Source: Neorhizobium galegae bv. officinalis
Lineage (GTDB): Bacteria > Pseudomonadota > Alphaproteobacteria > Rhizobiales > Rhizobiaceae
DNA length: 64,000 bases
Reading direction: 5' to 3'
NCBI GenBank assembly: GCA_000985875.1
Contig: CCRI01000004.1
Coordinates: 248,001 to 312,000 of the forward strand
Part shown: positions 32,706-41,918 of the stretch, in pieces
Position numbering within the stretch: the first letter of the stretch is position 1
How the letters are laid out: the number at the start of each line of letters is the position of its first letter
Translations under genes and position numbers: made by a program
The notes under the pieces: model-generated
Database searches by the model: none
Seen by the model: only the letters and a program-made list of their open reading frames with translations
What the model was told of the DNA's origin: nothing

Positions 32706-33632
32706 TCAATGCTTGAGTGCCCTCGGATCGAGCGCGTCGCGGATAGCATCCCCCATGTAGTTGACGCTGAGCACCGTGGCGGAGATTGCCAGTCCCGGCC
32801 ACAAAACGCGCGAAGGCGTGAGCTGCAGGAAGTTGGCCCCGTCGAACAACAGCCGTCCCCAGGTCGGGAAATCCGAGGGAAAGCCGAGGCCGAGGAAGCT
32901 CAGCGCCGATTCAGTGATGATCGCCGAGGCGATGCCCAATGTTGCGGAAACCATGATCGAGCTCAGCACGTTCGGGAGGATGTGCTTGAGGATGATGCGA
33001 TATTCCCGCATGCCGCTCGATTTGGCCGCCAGGATGAATTCCTGACTTTTGACCGCCAGCACGTCGCCGCGCACGATGCGGGCGGTGTGCATCCAGCTGG
33101 TGATCCCGATCACGAAGACGATCAGGATGAAGATGCCGGTTTCGGGTCCGAATGCAGCCCGCAGGGTATCGCGGAACAGCATCAGGATGACCAGCAGCAA
33201 CGGCAGCAGCGGCAGGGCCAGGAACAGGTCGGTGATGCGCATCAGCGGCCCGTCGAGCCTGCGGATATAGCCGGACACCACTCCCACCAGCGTTCCGAGG
33301 AAGAGCGCCAGCAACATGGCCGTGATGCCGACCGCAAGCGAGATGCGGCCGCCGGCGAGCACCTGGGCAAGCATGTCCTTGCCGAGGTTGTCGGTGCCGA
33401 ACGGATGAGCCAGAGACGGCCATTGGTTCTTGTCGCGGATGTTGATGGCGTTCGGGGCCACACGGTGGATATAGGGGCCGACGAAGACGGCCAGGACTAT
33501 GAAGGTAAAGACGATAAGCCCGACGACGCCGCCCCTGTGGGCACGGAACTGGCGCCAGATGTCAGCGAGGGCCGATCGGGTGGGAGTTGCCGCCTTGGCG
33601 GGCGGCGCGGTTGCGACGGTCGCATCAGTCAT
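32706..33632 (-). CDS. ABC transporter permease, DppC type (third peptide importer)
   Basis: A 308-residue permease. After a 35-residue Ala/Pro/Thr-rich tail come the OppC_N segment (FRAHRGGVVGLIVFTFIVLA), FGTDNLGKDMLAQVLAGGRI, the coupling loop EFILAAKSSGMREYRIILKH and the SFLGLGFPSDFPTWGRLL block. I start at 33632 (MTDATV), which overlaps the previous gene by 8 bp; a start 12 codons earlier is less likely. Third gene of a unit with its binding protein and DppB partner. Confidence 0.88.
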   Translation of the reverse strand: MTDATVATAPPAKAATPTRSALADIWRQFRAHRGGVVGLIVFTFIVLAVFVGPYIHRVAPNAINIRDKNQWPSLAHPFGTDNLGKDMLAQVLAGGRISLAVGITAMLLALFLGTLVGVVSGYIRRLDGPLMRITDLFLALPLLPLLLVILMLFRDTLRAAFGPETGIFILIVFVIGITSWMHTARIVRGDVLAVKSQEFILAAKSSGMREYRIILKHILPNVLSSIMVSATLGIASAIITESALSFLGLGFPSDFPTWGRLLFDGANFLQLTPSRVLWPGLAISATVLSVNYMGDAIRDALDPRALKH

Positions 33633-34635
33633 AACGGATCCTCGGGTCAAGAATGCCGTAAAGCACATCGGCGATGAGGTTGAAGAGCACGATCAGCACC
33701 GCGAAGATGAAGGTCAGGGTCTGGACGAGTGGGATATCGGCCCCCTGGACGGCGATGATCAGAAGCTGGCCGAGGCCATTCACGCGAAAGATCTGCTCGG
33801 TGATGATGGCGCCCGAGAAGATCGTCGGCACGCCGAGCGCGATCACGGTGACGACCGGGATCAGGCTGTTGCGCAAAACGTGGATGAGCAGGACCGACTT
33901 TTCCTTGACACCCTTGGCGCGCGCCGTGCGTACGTAGTCCTGATGCAGGTTGTCCAGCATCGAGGCCCGCACGAAGCGGGTGATCTGAGAGGCGTTGAAG
34001 AGCGACAGCACCGCCACCGGCAAGGCCATCTGCTTGATCTGCTGGACGAAGCTCGAGAAGTCGGTGACAACAAGGTTGGTGTCATAGACCGACGGGAACC
34101 ATTGCAGATACGAGGAGAAGATCACCACCAGCAGCACGCCGGTGAAGAAGGTCGGTACCGAATAACCGACCATCGACACGAAGGTGCCGATCTGGTCGAA
34201 GATCGAATACTGCTTGTAGGCTGAGATAACGCCGATCGGAACGGCGATCAGCACCCCGAACACGTAGGCGAGACCGACGACCCACAGCGTCTGGGGCAGG
34301 CGCTGGACAATCAGGTCGACCACCGGGCTTCTGGTCGCCCAGGACAGCACCCGCATGCGGTTGCCGTCGCCGAACTGCCAACCGGTCATCCGTTCGAGGA
34401 TGTTGAGCGGTTCGTTGATGAAGAATTGCTGCAGCCAATAGAGGTAGCGGAAGAAGAACGGCTGATCGAGGCCGAGCGATGCGCGGATCTGTTCGCGGAC
34501 CTCCGGCGGGATCGTCAACGGCAGGTCGCCGGTCGGATCGTTGGGGGCAAGATCAAGCAGCGCGAAAATGACGAAGCTGATGATCAGCAGCGTCGGGATT
34601 GCGAAGAGCAATCGCCGCAAAGTGTATGTGAACAT
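33625..34635 (-). CDS. ABC transporter permease, DppB type (third peptide importer)
   Basis: A 336-residue permease beginning MFTYTLRRLLFAIPTLLIIS. Family blocks are APNDPTG, LGLDQPFFFRYLYWL, the coupling loop ARAKGVKEKSVLLIHVLRNS and SGAIITEQIFRVNGLG. A large periplasmic insertion around residues 80-105 (ERMTGWQFGDGNRMRVLSWA) makes it a little longer than common DppB. It follows the binding-protein gene after a strong hairpin and overlaps the DppC-type gene by 8 bp. Confidence 0.88.
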   Translation of the reverse strand: MFTYTLRRLLFAIPTLLIISFVIFALLDLAPNDPTGDLPLTIPPEVREQIRASLGLDQPFFFRYLYWLQQFFINEPLNILERMTGWQFGDGNRMRVLSWATRSPVVDLIVQRLPQTLWVVGLAYVFGVLIAVPIGVISAYKQYSIFDQIGTFVSMVGYSVPTFFTGVLLVVIFSSYLQWFPSVYDTNLVVTDFSSFVQQIKQMALPVAVLSLFNASQITRFVRASMLDNLHQDYVRTARAKGVKEKSVLLIHVLRNSLIPVVTVIALGVPTIFSGAIITEQIFRVNGLGQLLIIAVQGADIPLVQTLTFIFAVLIVLFNLIADVLYGILDPRIRYD

Positions 34636-34675
34636 CCATAAGTCTCCAGACTAAGCACGGAGAAGAAAATGCGGG

Positions 34676-34706
34676 CGCCGGGCCTGCCCTTGGGGCAGGC
34701 CCGGCG
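34676..34706 (-). promoter_or_regulatory. Strong intra-operon hairpin between binding protein and permeases
   Basis: CGCCGGGCCTGCCC and GGGCAGGCCCGGCG are perfect 14-bp arms with a 3-nt loop and no T-run. It lies just after the binding-protein stop and probably stabilises that message while limiting read-through to the permeases. Confidence 0.7.
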
Positions 34707-34713
34707 ATTGGCA

Positions 34714-36423
34714 TCACTTCGCGCGCGACCAGTCGGCGACGTTCCACAGTTCGCTGTCCCACGCATTCATCTTCACGCCGGCGAGCTTGAGAGAATGCGA
34801 GGAGACGCTGCCGCGGTGGACGAGCGGGATATGCGCGCCTTCTTCGGTCAGCATGTCGTTGAGTTGCTTGGCAAGCGTTGCGCGCTTGTCGAGTTCGGCG
34901 GTCTTGGAGAGTTCGCCGACCAGCTTATCATAGGCCGGGTTGCAGTAACGCGGGATGTTCTGACCCTGCCAGCCGTTCGCCGGGCCGGGAACCTTGTCGC
35001 ACAGCCATTCTGCGAGGTACTTTTCCGGATCGGTGCCGTCGAAGTTGTTGGTGTACATTTCGACGTCGGCATAGAACTTCTGGAAGGTGTCCGGGCTTGC
35101 CGGATCGCCGCCGAAGAAGACCGAGGCGCTGGCATTGCGCAGTTCGGCGCCGACGCCGATCTGCGACCACATGTCCTTCACCAGTTCCTGGGTCGCCTGG
35201 CGAACCGAGTTGGTGGAGGTTGCGTAGAGGTAGGAGAGCTTCACGCCGTTCTTGGCGCGGATGCCATCCGGGCCTTTCTTCCAGCCGGCATCGTCAAGCA
35301 GCTTGTTGGCTGCCGCGAGATCCTGCTTCAGGCACCAGCTGTCGTTCTTGGTGGAAGCGACGGCGGCCGGTGCGGGCACGATGTTGCAGGTCGCCTTGCC
35401 GGCTGCGCCGTAACCGGCCTCGACGATGATGTCGCGGTCGATGGCGAGCGAAAGCGCGCGGCGGACTGCCGGGTCGGAAAGCGACGGATGCGGGCCGGCT
35501 TCCTTGGTGGAGCGCTTGGCGCCAAGCGACGGATCGGCATTGTAGTGGTTGAGGTTGATACGCTCGACCTGGGTGCCGAACGCCGTTTCCAGCTTGCCCT
35601 TGCCGGCAGCGACCATCTTGGCGAGGATTTCCGGCTCTACCTGCATGTTCCAGGCATAGTCGTATTCGCCGGTTTCGAGAACGGCGCGCGCGGCGGACGC
35701 GGCGTCACCACCGCCCTTGAGGGTGACCGTCGCGAAGGCCGGCTTGGCCGCATCGCGGTAGTTGGTGTTGGCGGTCAGCGTGATGACGTCGTTCGGCTTG
35801 AATTCCTTGACGACGAAAGGACCGGTGCCGATCGGGCCGAAATTGGCCGAGGTGCAGCCCGGGGCCTTGGCGCCGACGCAGTTCTCGAACTGCTTCTTCT
35901 GGATGACCGGCGACTGGGCGCCGACGAACGCGCTGTAGGGATAGGGCTTCGGTTCGGTGAAGGTGATCTTGACCGTCTGAGGATCCGGAGCCTCGACGCT
36001 CTTGACGCCTTCATACTGGGCAGCCTGGGCGCAGCCGCCGTCCGGCGCGATGCAATATTTCCAGGTGAAGATGACATCGTCGGCCGTAAAAGGCGTGCCG
36101 TCCGACCATTTGACGCCTGGCTTGATCTTCCAGGTCATGCTCATCAGGTCCTTGGCGACGCCACCGTTCTCGACCGTCGGAATCTCGGTAACCAGCGTCG
36201 GCACCAGTTCGCCCTTCTCGTCGTAGCGGGCGAGCGGCTCGATGACCATGGAGGAAGCATAGACTTCCTTGGTGCCGCCGGAGAGGTACGGGTTCATGGT
36301 GGAGACTGCCTGCCAGAACAGGATCTTCAGATCCCCGTCGGTGCCGCGGGCCGCGTAGGCGGCCGAGCCTGCGAAGGCCAGGGCGGCTACTGTGCCGGCC
36401 AGAAGAAGTTTGAGGTTTTTCAT
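34714..36423 (-). CDS. ABC transporter substrate-binding protein, family 5 (third peptide importer)
   Basis: A 569-residue family 5 binding protein with signal peptide MKNLKLLLAGTVAALAFAGS and cleavage near AYA-A (residue 24). Family blocks are LARYDEKGELVPTLVTEIPT, LMSMTWKIKPGVKWSDGTPF and VRRALSLAIDRDIIV. It has six or more Cys in the mature part (for example CIAPDGGC, CVGAKAPGC), more than usual and suggestive of disulfides. The permeases follow on the same strand, while the ATPases are on the divergent unit 1.5 kb away. Ligand not known; peptides are likely given the M20 enzyme. Confidence 0.9.
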   Translation of the reverse strand: MKNLKLLLAGTVAALAFAGSAAYAARGTDGDLKILFWQAVSTMNPYLSGGTKEVYASSMVIEPLARYDEKGELVPTLVTEIPTVENGGVAKDLMSMTWKIKPGVKWSDGTPFTADDVIFTWKYCIAPDGGCAQAAQYEGVKSVEAPDPQTVKITFTEPKPYPYSAFVGAQSPVIQKKQFENCVGAKAPGCTSANFGPIGTGPFVVKEFKPNDVITLTANTNYRDAAKPAFATVTLKGGGDAASAARAVLETGEYDYAWNMQVEPEILAKMVAAGKGKLETAFGTQVERINLNHYNADPSLGAKRSTKEAGPHPSLSDPAVRRALSLAIDRDIIVEAGYGAAGKATCNIVPAPAAVASTKNDSWCLKQDLAAANKLLDDAGWKKGPDGIRAKNGVKLSYLYATSTNSVRQATQELVKDMWSQIGVGAELRNASASVFFGGDPASPDTFQKFYADVEMYTNNFDGTDPEKYLAEWLCDKVPGPANGWQGQNIPRYCNPAYDKLVGELSKTAELDKRATLAKQLNDMLTEEGAHIPLVHRGSVSSHSLKLAGVKMNAWDSELWNVADWSRAK

Positions 36424-36468
36424 GCTGCTATTCCCCTTATCGTTCTCTTATGAGTTGTGGTTGGGCAT

Positions 36469-36489
36469 GCCGGTCAAGCCGGCTTTTTT
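36469..36489 (+). terminator. Terminator-like hairpin in the divergent intergenic region
   Basis: GCCGG and CCGGC with a TCAAG loop, followed by TTTTTT on the plus strand. It has no plus-strand gene before it, so its role is unclear; on the minus strand it would be a 5' leader hairpin of the binding-protein message. Confidence 0.4.
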
Positions 36490-36500
36490 ATGCCTCGGGA

Positions 36501-36537
36501 CTGCGAAGTCGCCTTCCTCAACTTATTGACTTCGCAG
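36501..36537. promoter_or_regulatory. Inverted repeat in the divergent promoter region of the third importer
   Basis: CTGCGAAGTC and GACTTCGCAG are perfect 10-bp arms separated by 17 bp, in the 326-bp gap (36424-36749) between the divergent binding-protein and M20 genes. The centre-to-centre distance of 27 bp allows two repressor half-sites or one looped site. Nothing else convincing is seen in this gap beyond the hairpin at 36469. Confidence 0.5.
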
Positions 36538-36749
36538 CGTAATTTTAGACCGTCCCTCCTCCGAAACTACCTTAAGAACAAGTTACATCCTGCCGCTTTT
36601 GGCGAGCATGATCAAATTTTGAGCCATCTAAGCATAGGCCTATTTTCCGTTCAAGCCGGAAAATTGAAGCTTGCAAAATCGTGTCTTCGCGTCGCAATAT
36701 CCGCTCCGACCAGAGTGGGAAACAGCAAAAAAACAATGAGGTCTGCGTA

Positions 36750-37913
36750 ATGCCAGTCATCAATCGCGTCGCGGAAATGCAGGATCAGGTCGCCGAATGG
36801 CGGCGCCATCTTCACGAGAATCCGGAGCTGCTCTACGACGTTCACGAGACCTCGAAATTCGTCGCCGAGAAGCTGAAGGCATTCGGTTGCGACGTCGTCG
36901 AGACCGGCATCGGCAGGACCGGCGTGGTCGGCATCATCAAGGGCAGCCAGGGCGATGGGCCGGTGATCGGTTTCCGCGCCGACATGGACGCGCTGCCGAT
37001 CCTCGAAACCTCCGGCAAGCCCTGGGCTTCCAAGACGCCCGGCAAGGCGCATTCCTGCGGCCATGACGGCCACACCGCCATGCTGCTTGGCGCGGCTCAG
37101 TACCTTGCCGAGACCCGCAATTTCAAAGGCTCGGTCGCGGTGATCTTCCAGCCGGCGGAAGAGGGCGGCGCGGGCGCGCTGGCGATGATCAACGACGGCA
37201 TGATGGAGAAGTTCGGGATCAAGGAAGTCTACGGCATGCATAACGAGCCGCGCCTTCCGGTCGGCAGTTTCGCCACCCGCAAGGGCGGCATCATGGCGGC
37301 CGCCGACACGTTCGAGATCACGGTCCACGGCCGCGGCAGCCATGCCGCGCAGCCGCACAATTCGATCGACCCGATCCTGGTTTCCTCACATATCGTGCTG
37401 GCGCTGCAGTCGATCGTGTCGCGCGAGACCGACCCCCTGAAGTCGCTCGTCGTCACCGTCGCCTCGATCCATGGCGGCGAGGCGAGCAACGTCATTCCCG
37501 CCTACGTGAAGATGGCCGGAACGGTGCGCACGCTTTTGCCGGAAACCCGCGATTTTGCCGAAAAGCGCCTGGGCGAAGTGGCGCAATCGACCGCGATCGC
37601 CCATGGAGCGACGGCCGACATCATGTATCGCCGCGGGTACCCCGTCACCTTCAACCATGACAACGAGACCGACTTTGCCGTCGAGGTCGCCGCCAAGGTT
37701 GCCGGTCCCAAGGCCGTGCAGACCGGCATGGCGCCGCATATGGGTGCGGAAGATTTTTCGTACATGCTGGAGAAGCGCCCCGGCGCCTTCATCTTCATCG
37801 GCAATGGCGACACCGCCAGCCTCCACAACGCAGCCTACGATTTCAACGACGAGGCTATCCCCTTTGGCGTCAGCTATTGGGTCACGCTCGCCGAAACCGC
37901 GCTCGCCGCCTGA
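36750..37913 (+). CDS. M20-family amidohydrolase / aminoacylase (hippurate hydrolase-like)
   Basis: A 387-residue di-metal amidohydrolase of the M20D class. Recognisable blocks are RRHLHENPELLYDVHETSKF, GFRADMDALPI, HSCGHDGHTAMLLGAA and FQPAEEGGAGA (metal ligands and catalytic Glu), the dimerisation domain with GRGSHAAQPHNSIDPI, and the final MGAEDFSYMLE. It removes the acyl group from N-acyl amino acids or cleaves short peptides. I start at 36750 (GAGG upstream). The fused peptide-transporter ATPase follows 16 bp later, tying it to the importer whose other parts lie divergently. Confidence 0.9.
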   Translation: MPVINRVAEMQDQVAEWRRHLHENPELLYDVHETSKFVAEKLKAFGCDVVETGIGRTGVVGIIKGSQGDGPVIGFRADMDALPILETSGKPWASKTPGKAHSCGHDGHTAMLLGAAQYLAETRNFKGSVAVIFQPAEEGGAGALAMINDGMMEKFGIKEVYGMHNEPRLPVGSFATRKGGIMAAADTFEITVHGRGSHAAQPHNSIDPILVSSHIVLALQSIVSRETDPLKSLVVTVASIHGGEASNVIPAYVKMAGTVRTLLPETRDFAEKRLGEVAQSTAIAHGATADIMYRRGYPVTFNHDNETDFAVEVAAKVAGPKAVQTGMAPHMGAEDFSYMLEKRPGAFIFIGNGDTASLHNAAYDFNDEAIPFGVSYWVTLAETALAA

Positions 37914-37929
37914 TCCGAAGGAGATTTCC

Positions 37930-39777
<1,848 letters not shown>

Positions 39778-39814
39778 GTTTTTCCGCGCTGCCAGTGATT
39801 GCTGAATTTGCCGG

Positions 39815-39859
39815 TCGCCCGGATTTCTGGTATCTTTGTGGTGCCAGAAATCCGGGCGA
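39815..39859. promoter_or_regulatory. Perfect 16-bp inverted repeat before the VbhA/Fic module
   Basis: TCGCCCGGATTTCTGG (39815-39830) and CCAGAAATCCGGGCGA (39844-39859) are perfect arms around a 13-bp loop, between the ATPase stop and the antitoxin start (33 bp from it). There is no T-run. It could be the operator for autoregulation of the toxin-antitoxin unit, or an mRNA hairpin. Confidence 0.6.
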
Positions 39860-39891
39860 TTGGCTGTCTTGATATGAGGATACTTTCTCGC

Positions 39892-40110
39892 ATGAGCGAT
39901 AAGGACACGATCCGGCAGCGCACTCTTGAAGCCGCGCATCTCCAGATGATCGAGGGCAATCCCCTCGATGCGGACGACATCGCTATGTTCGAAATGTTCG
40001 ACCGAGAAGGATTTTCGACCGAAGAGCAGTTGGCTTATGTTCGCGAAGACCTGAAAAAGCGAATGCAGCAAAAGAAAGAGTCGATTGTTTCCGCTGTCGC
40101 CAGACGATAG
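39892..40110 (+). CDS. VbhA-like antitoxin of a Fic toxin-antitoxin pair
   Basis: A 72-residue helical protein with the VbhA-family layout: RTLEAAHLQMIEGN, then DADDIAMFEMFDREG and EEQLAYVREDLKKRM. In such antitoxins an S/TxxxE(G/N) helix puts a Glu into the toxin's ATP site. Here the Glu is present (Glu21-Gly22), but the S/T position is Leu17. The start at 39892 follows GAGGA at 11 bp; a start six codons upstream is possible. The Fic toxin gene starts 11 bp after the stop, and a perfect 16-bp inverted repeat precedes the pair. Confidence 0.72.
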   Translation: MSDKDTIRQRTLEAAHLQMIEGNPLDADDIAMFEMFDREGFSTEEQLAYVREDLKKRMQQKKESIVSAVARR

Positions 40111-40121
40111 CCAATGCCTCG

Positions 40122-40691
40122 ATGAGCGCCGATCCGTACGTATATCCCGGCACGAAAATCCTACGAAACAAGCTGGATATCAGAGACGCCGCCGACTTGG
40201 ATTTCGCCGAGCGTCGTTTCTCGACCGTTCGGGCCCGCCAGGGCATCCCGCAAGGCGATTTCGATCTCAAGCATCTGAAGGCAATCCACCACCATCTCTT
40301 CCAGGATCTCTATGAATGGGCGGGGCAGATCCGCACTGTCGAGATTTCCAAAGGCGAGAGCCAATTCCAGTTCCGGCAATATATCGAAACCGGCATGGCC
40401 GATGTTCACCGCCGCATCGTGAAATCCGATTTTCTGCGAGATCTGGAGCGATCGGTATTTGCGACAGAGGCTGCCCGGATTATCGGCGACGTGAACTATG
40501 TCCATCCCTTCCGCGAAGGAAACGGCCGCACCCAGTTGCAGTATTTAAAGCAGCTTTCGGAGCGGGCAGGCCATTCGCTCGACCTGACGAAGATCGATGC
40601 GGCCGGATGGCTGGAGGCATCGAAAGAGGCTCACCGTGCTCGATACGATCTCATGGGACGGGTGATAAACGATGCGCTGCGCCTGACGTGA
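40122..40691 (+). CDS. Fic-domain toxin (VbhT/Fic-type) with altered motif
   Basis: A 189-residue Fic protein; such enzymes transfer AMP to target proteins (DNA gyrase and topoisomerase IV for VbhT/FicT). The order is PYVYPGTKILRNKL, the LFQDLYEWAGQIRT beta-hairpin flap, and the active-site loop HPFREGNGRTQLQ. The His (128), Phe130, Glu132 and first Arg (136) are present, but the last Arg of HxFx(D/E)GNGRxxR is Leu139. That Arg normally holds the ATP gamma-phosphate beside the inhibitory Glu, so activity or regulation may differ. It belongs to the antitoxin encoded 11 bp upstream. Confidence 0.85.
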   Translation: MSADPYVYPGTKILRNKLDIRDAADLDFAERRFSTVRARQGIPQGDFDLKHLKAIHHHLFQDLYEWAGQIRTVEISKGESQFQFRQYIETGMADVHRRIVKSDFLRDLERSVFATEAARIIGDVNYVHPFREGNGRTQLQYLKQLSERAGHSLDLTKIDAAGWLEASKEAHRARYDLMGRVINDALRLT

Positions 40692-40818
40692 GGGAGTGGT
40701 CGTCACGGGGTTCCCGCAAGGCTATATCATAAAGGTTGCATCACTCTTCCCCCGCCGTTTCGCCGTTTGACAGACCATCCGAAACCATGGCAGCAACAGG
40801 TGGAGGAGAATTTCTGCC

Positions 40819-41772
40819 ATGGCAAAACGGTCTGATACGCAGGGGCGGCTGGACGATGCGGCGCGGGCCGGTTGGCTCTACTATGTCGCCGGGCGCACTC
40901 AGGACGAGATCGCCGCGGCCATGAGCATTTCCCGGCAGTCGGCGCAGCGGCTGGTGTCGCTCGCGGTTGCCGAGCGGCTGATCAAGGTGCGCCTCGACCA
41001 TCCGATCGCCGCCTGCCTGGAGCTCGCCGAGGGCCTGCGCAAGAAATACGATCTCAAGCATGTGGAAGTGGTGCCGAGCGACCCGGCAGGGGTTTCCAGC
41101 ACCGTCGGGATAGCCGAGGCCGGAGCCGCCGAGATCGAACGTTGGCTGAAGCGCCCGGACCCCATCGTCATCGCGGTCGGCACCGGCCGCACGCTGAAGG
41201 CCGCCGTCGACCAGCTGCCGCCGATGGAATGTCCGCAGCATCGGATCGTATCGCTCACCGGCAATATCGGGCCGGACGGGTCGGCCGCCTTCTACAACGT
41301 CATCTTCTCGATGGCCGACGCGATCAAGGCGCGGCATTTTCCGATGCCGCTGCCGGTTCTCTGTTCCTCGGCCGAGGAGCGTGAGACCCTGCACGACCAG
41401 GCGCTGGTGCGCTCGACGCTCAAGCTCGGGGCGCAGGCCGACGTCACGTTCGTCGGCATCGGCGAACTTGGGCCCGACGGGCCGCTCTGCGTCGACGGCT
41501 TTCTCGGCGAGGAGGAAATGCAAAAGCTCGTCCGGGAAGGCGCAGCCGGCGAGATCTGCGGCTGGGTCTATGACAGCGAGGGTCGGCTTCTCGCCAATTC
41601 CATCAATGACCGCGTCGCCAGCGTGCCGATCCCTTCGCGGGAGACCTCCTCCGTCATCGGGATCGCTCAGGGGCGCAAGAAATTCCAGGCGATTTCCGCG
41701 GCGCTCAGGGGCAATATCATAAACGGTGTGATCACCGACGAGGCGACTGCAGAGCAATTGCTCGCGCACTGA
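40819..41772 (+). CDS. SorC-family transcriptional regulator of the polyol operon
   Basis: A 317-residue SorC/DeoR-type regulator. The helix-turn-helix is at about 18-55 (AGRTQDEIAAAMSISRQSAQ); the rest is the sugar-phosphate-binding SorC domain with VIAVGTGRTLKAAVDQLP, LTGNIGPDGSAAFYN and GVITDEATAEQLL at the end. It lies directly before a polyol ABC importer and mannitol dehydrogenase genes, so it should be their repressor or activator, with a polyol or sugar phosphate as the effector. Candidate GAGCA...TGCTC operators lie at its 3' end and in the 146-bp gap after it. Confidence 0.88.
   Translation: MAKRSDTQGRLDDAARAGWLYYVAGRTQDEIAAAMSISRQSAQRLVSLAVAERLIKVRLDHPIAACLELAEGLRKKYDLKHVEVVPSDPAGVSSTVGIAEAGAAEIERWLKRPDPIVIAVGTGRTLKAAVDQLPPMECPQHRIVSLTGNIGPDGSAAFYNVIFSMADAIKARHFPMPLPVLCSSAEERETLHDQALVRSTLKLGAQADVTFVGIGELGPDGPLCVDGFLGEEEMQKLVREGAAGEICGWVYDSEGRLLANSINDRVASVPIPSRETSSVIGIAQGRKKFQAISAALRGNIINGVITDEATAEQLLAH
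41752..41763. promoter_or_regulatory. Palindrome GAGCAATTGCTC, candidate SorC-type operator
   Basis: A perfect 12-bp palindrome inside the last codons of the SorC gene, 114 bp before a second site with the same half-sites. It may be an auxiliary operator. Confidence 0.4.
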
Positions 41773-41876
41773 GCAAAAATTATAAGTAGCTAAATCAATA
41801 ACATGACCTTTGTCTGCTGCATTGCAGCGACGAATGGCAATTGACTTTCTCTGCCATAACGTGGGTAATTGCCCAT

Positions 41877-41893
41877 GAGCAAAGCGAATGCTC
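41877..41893. promoter_or_regulatory. GAGCA-N7-TGCTC dyad upstream of the polyol binding-protein gene
   Basis: GAGCAAAGCGAATGCTC carries the half-sites of the palindrome at 41752, 26 bp before the start codon of the binding protein and just upstream of its ribosome site. The position fits an operator for the adjacent SorC regulator. Confidence 0.5.
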
Positions 41894-41918
41894 GTTACTC
41901 ATCTTCTGGGAGGAAGAT

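Noticed and set aside
39892-40691. Fic module considered as part of a conjugative or type IV secretion region
   Set aside because: VbhT-like proteins can carry secretion domains, but this Fic is only 189 residues, without a BID domain, and no transfer genes are nearby.
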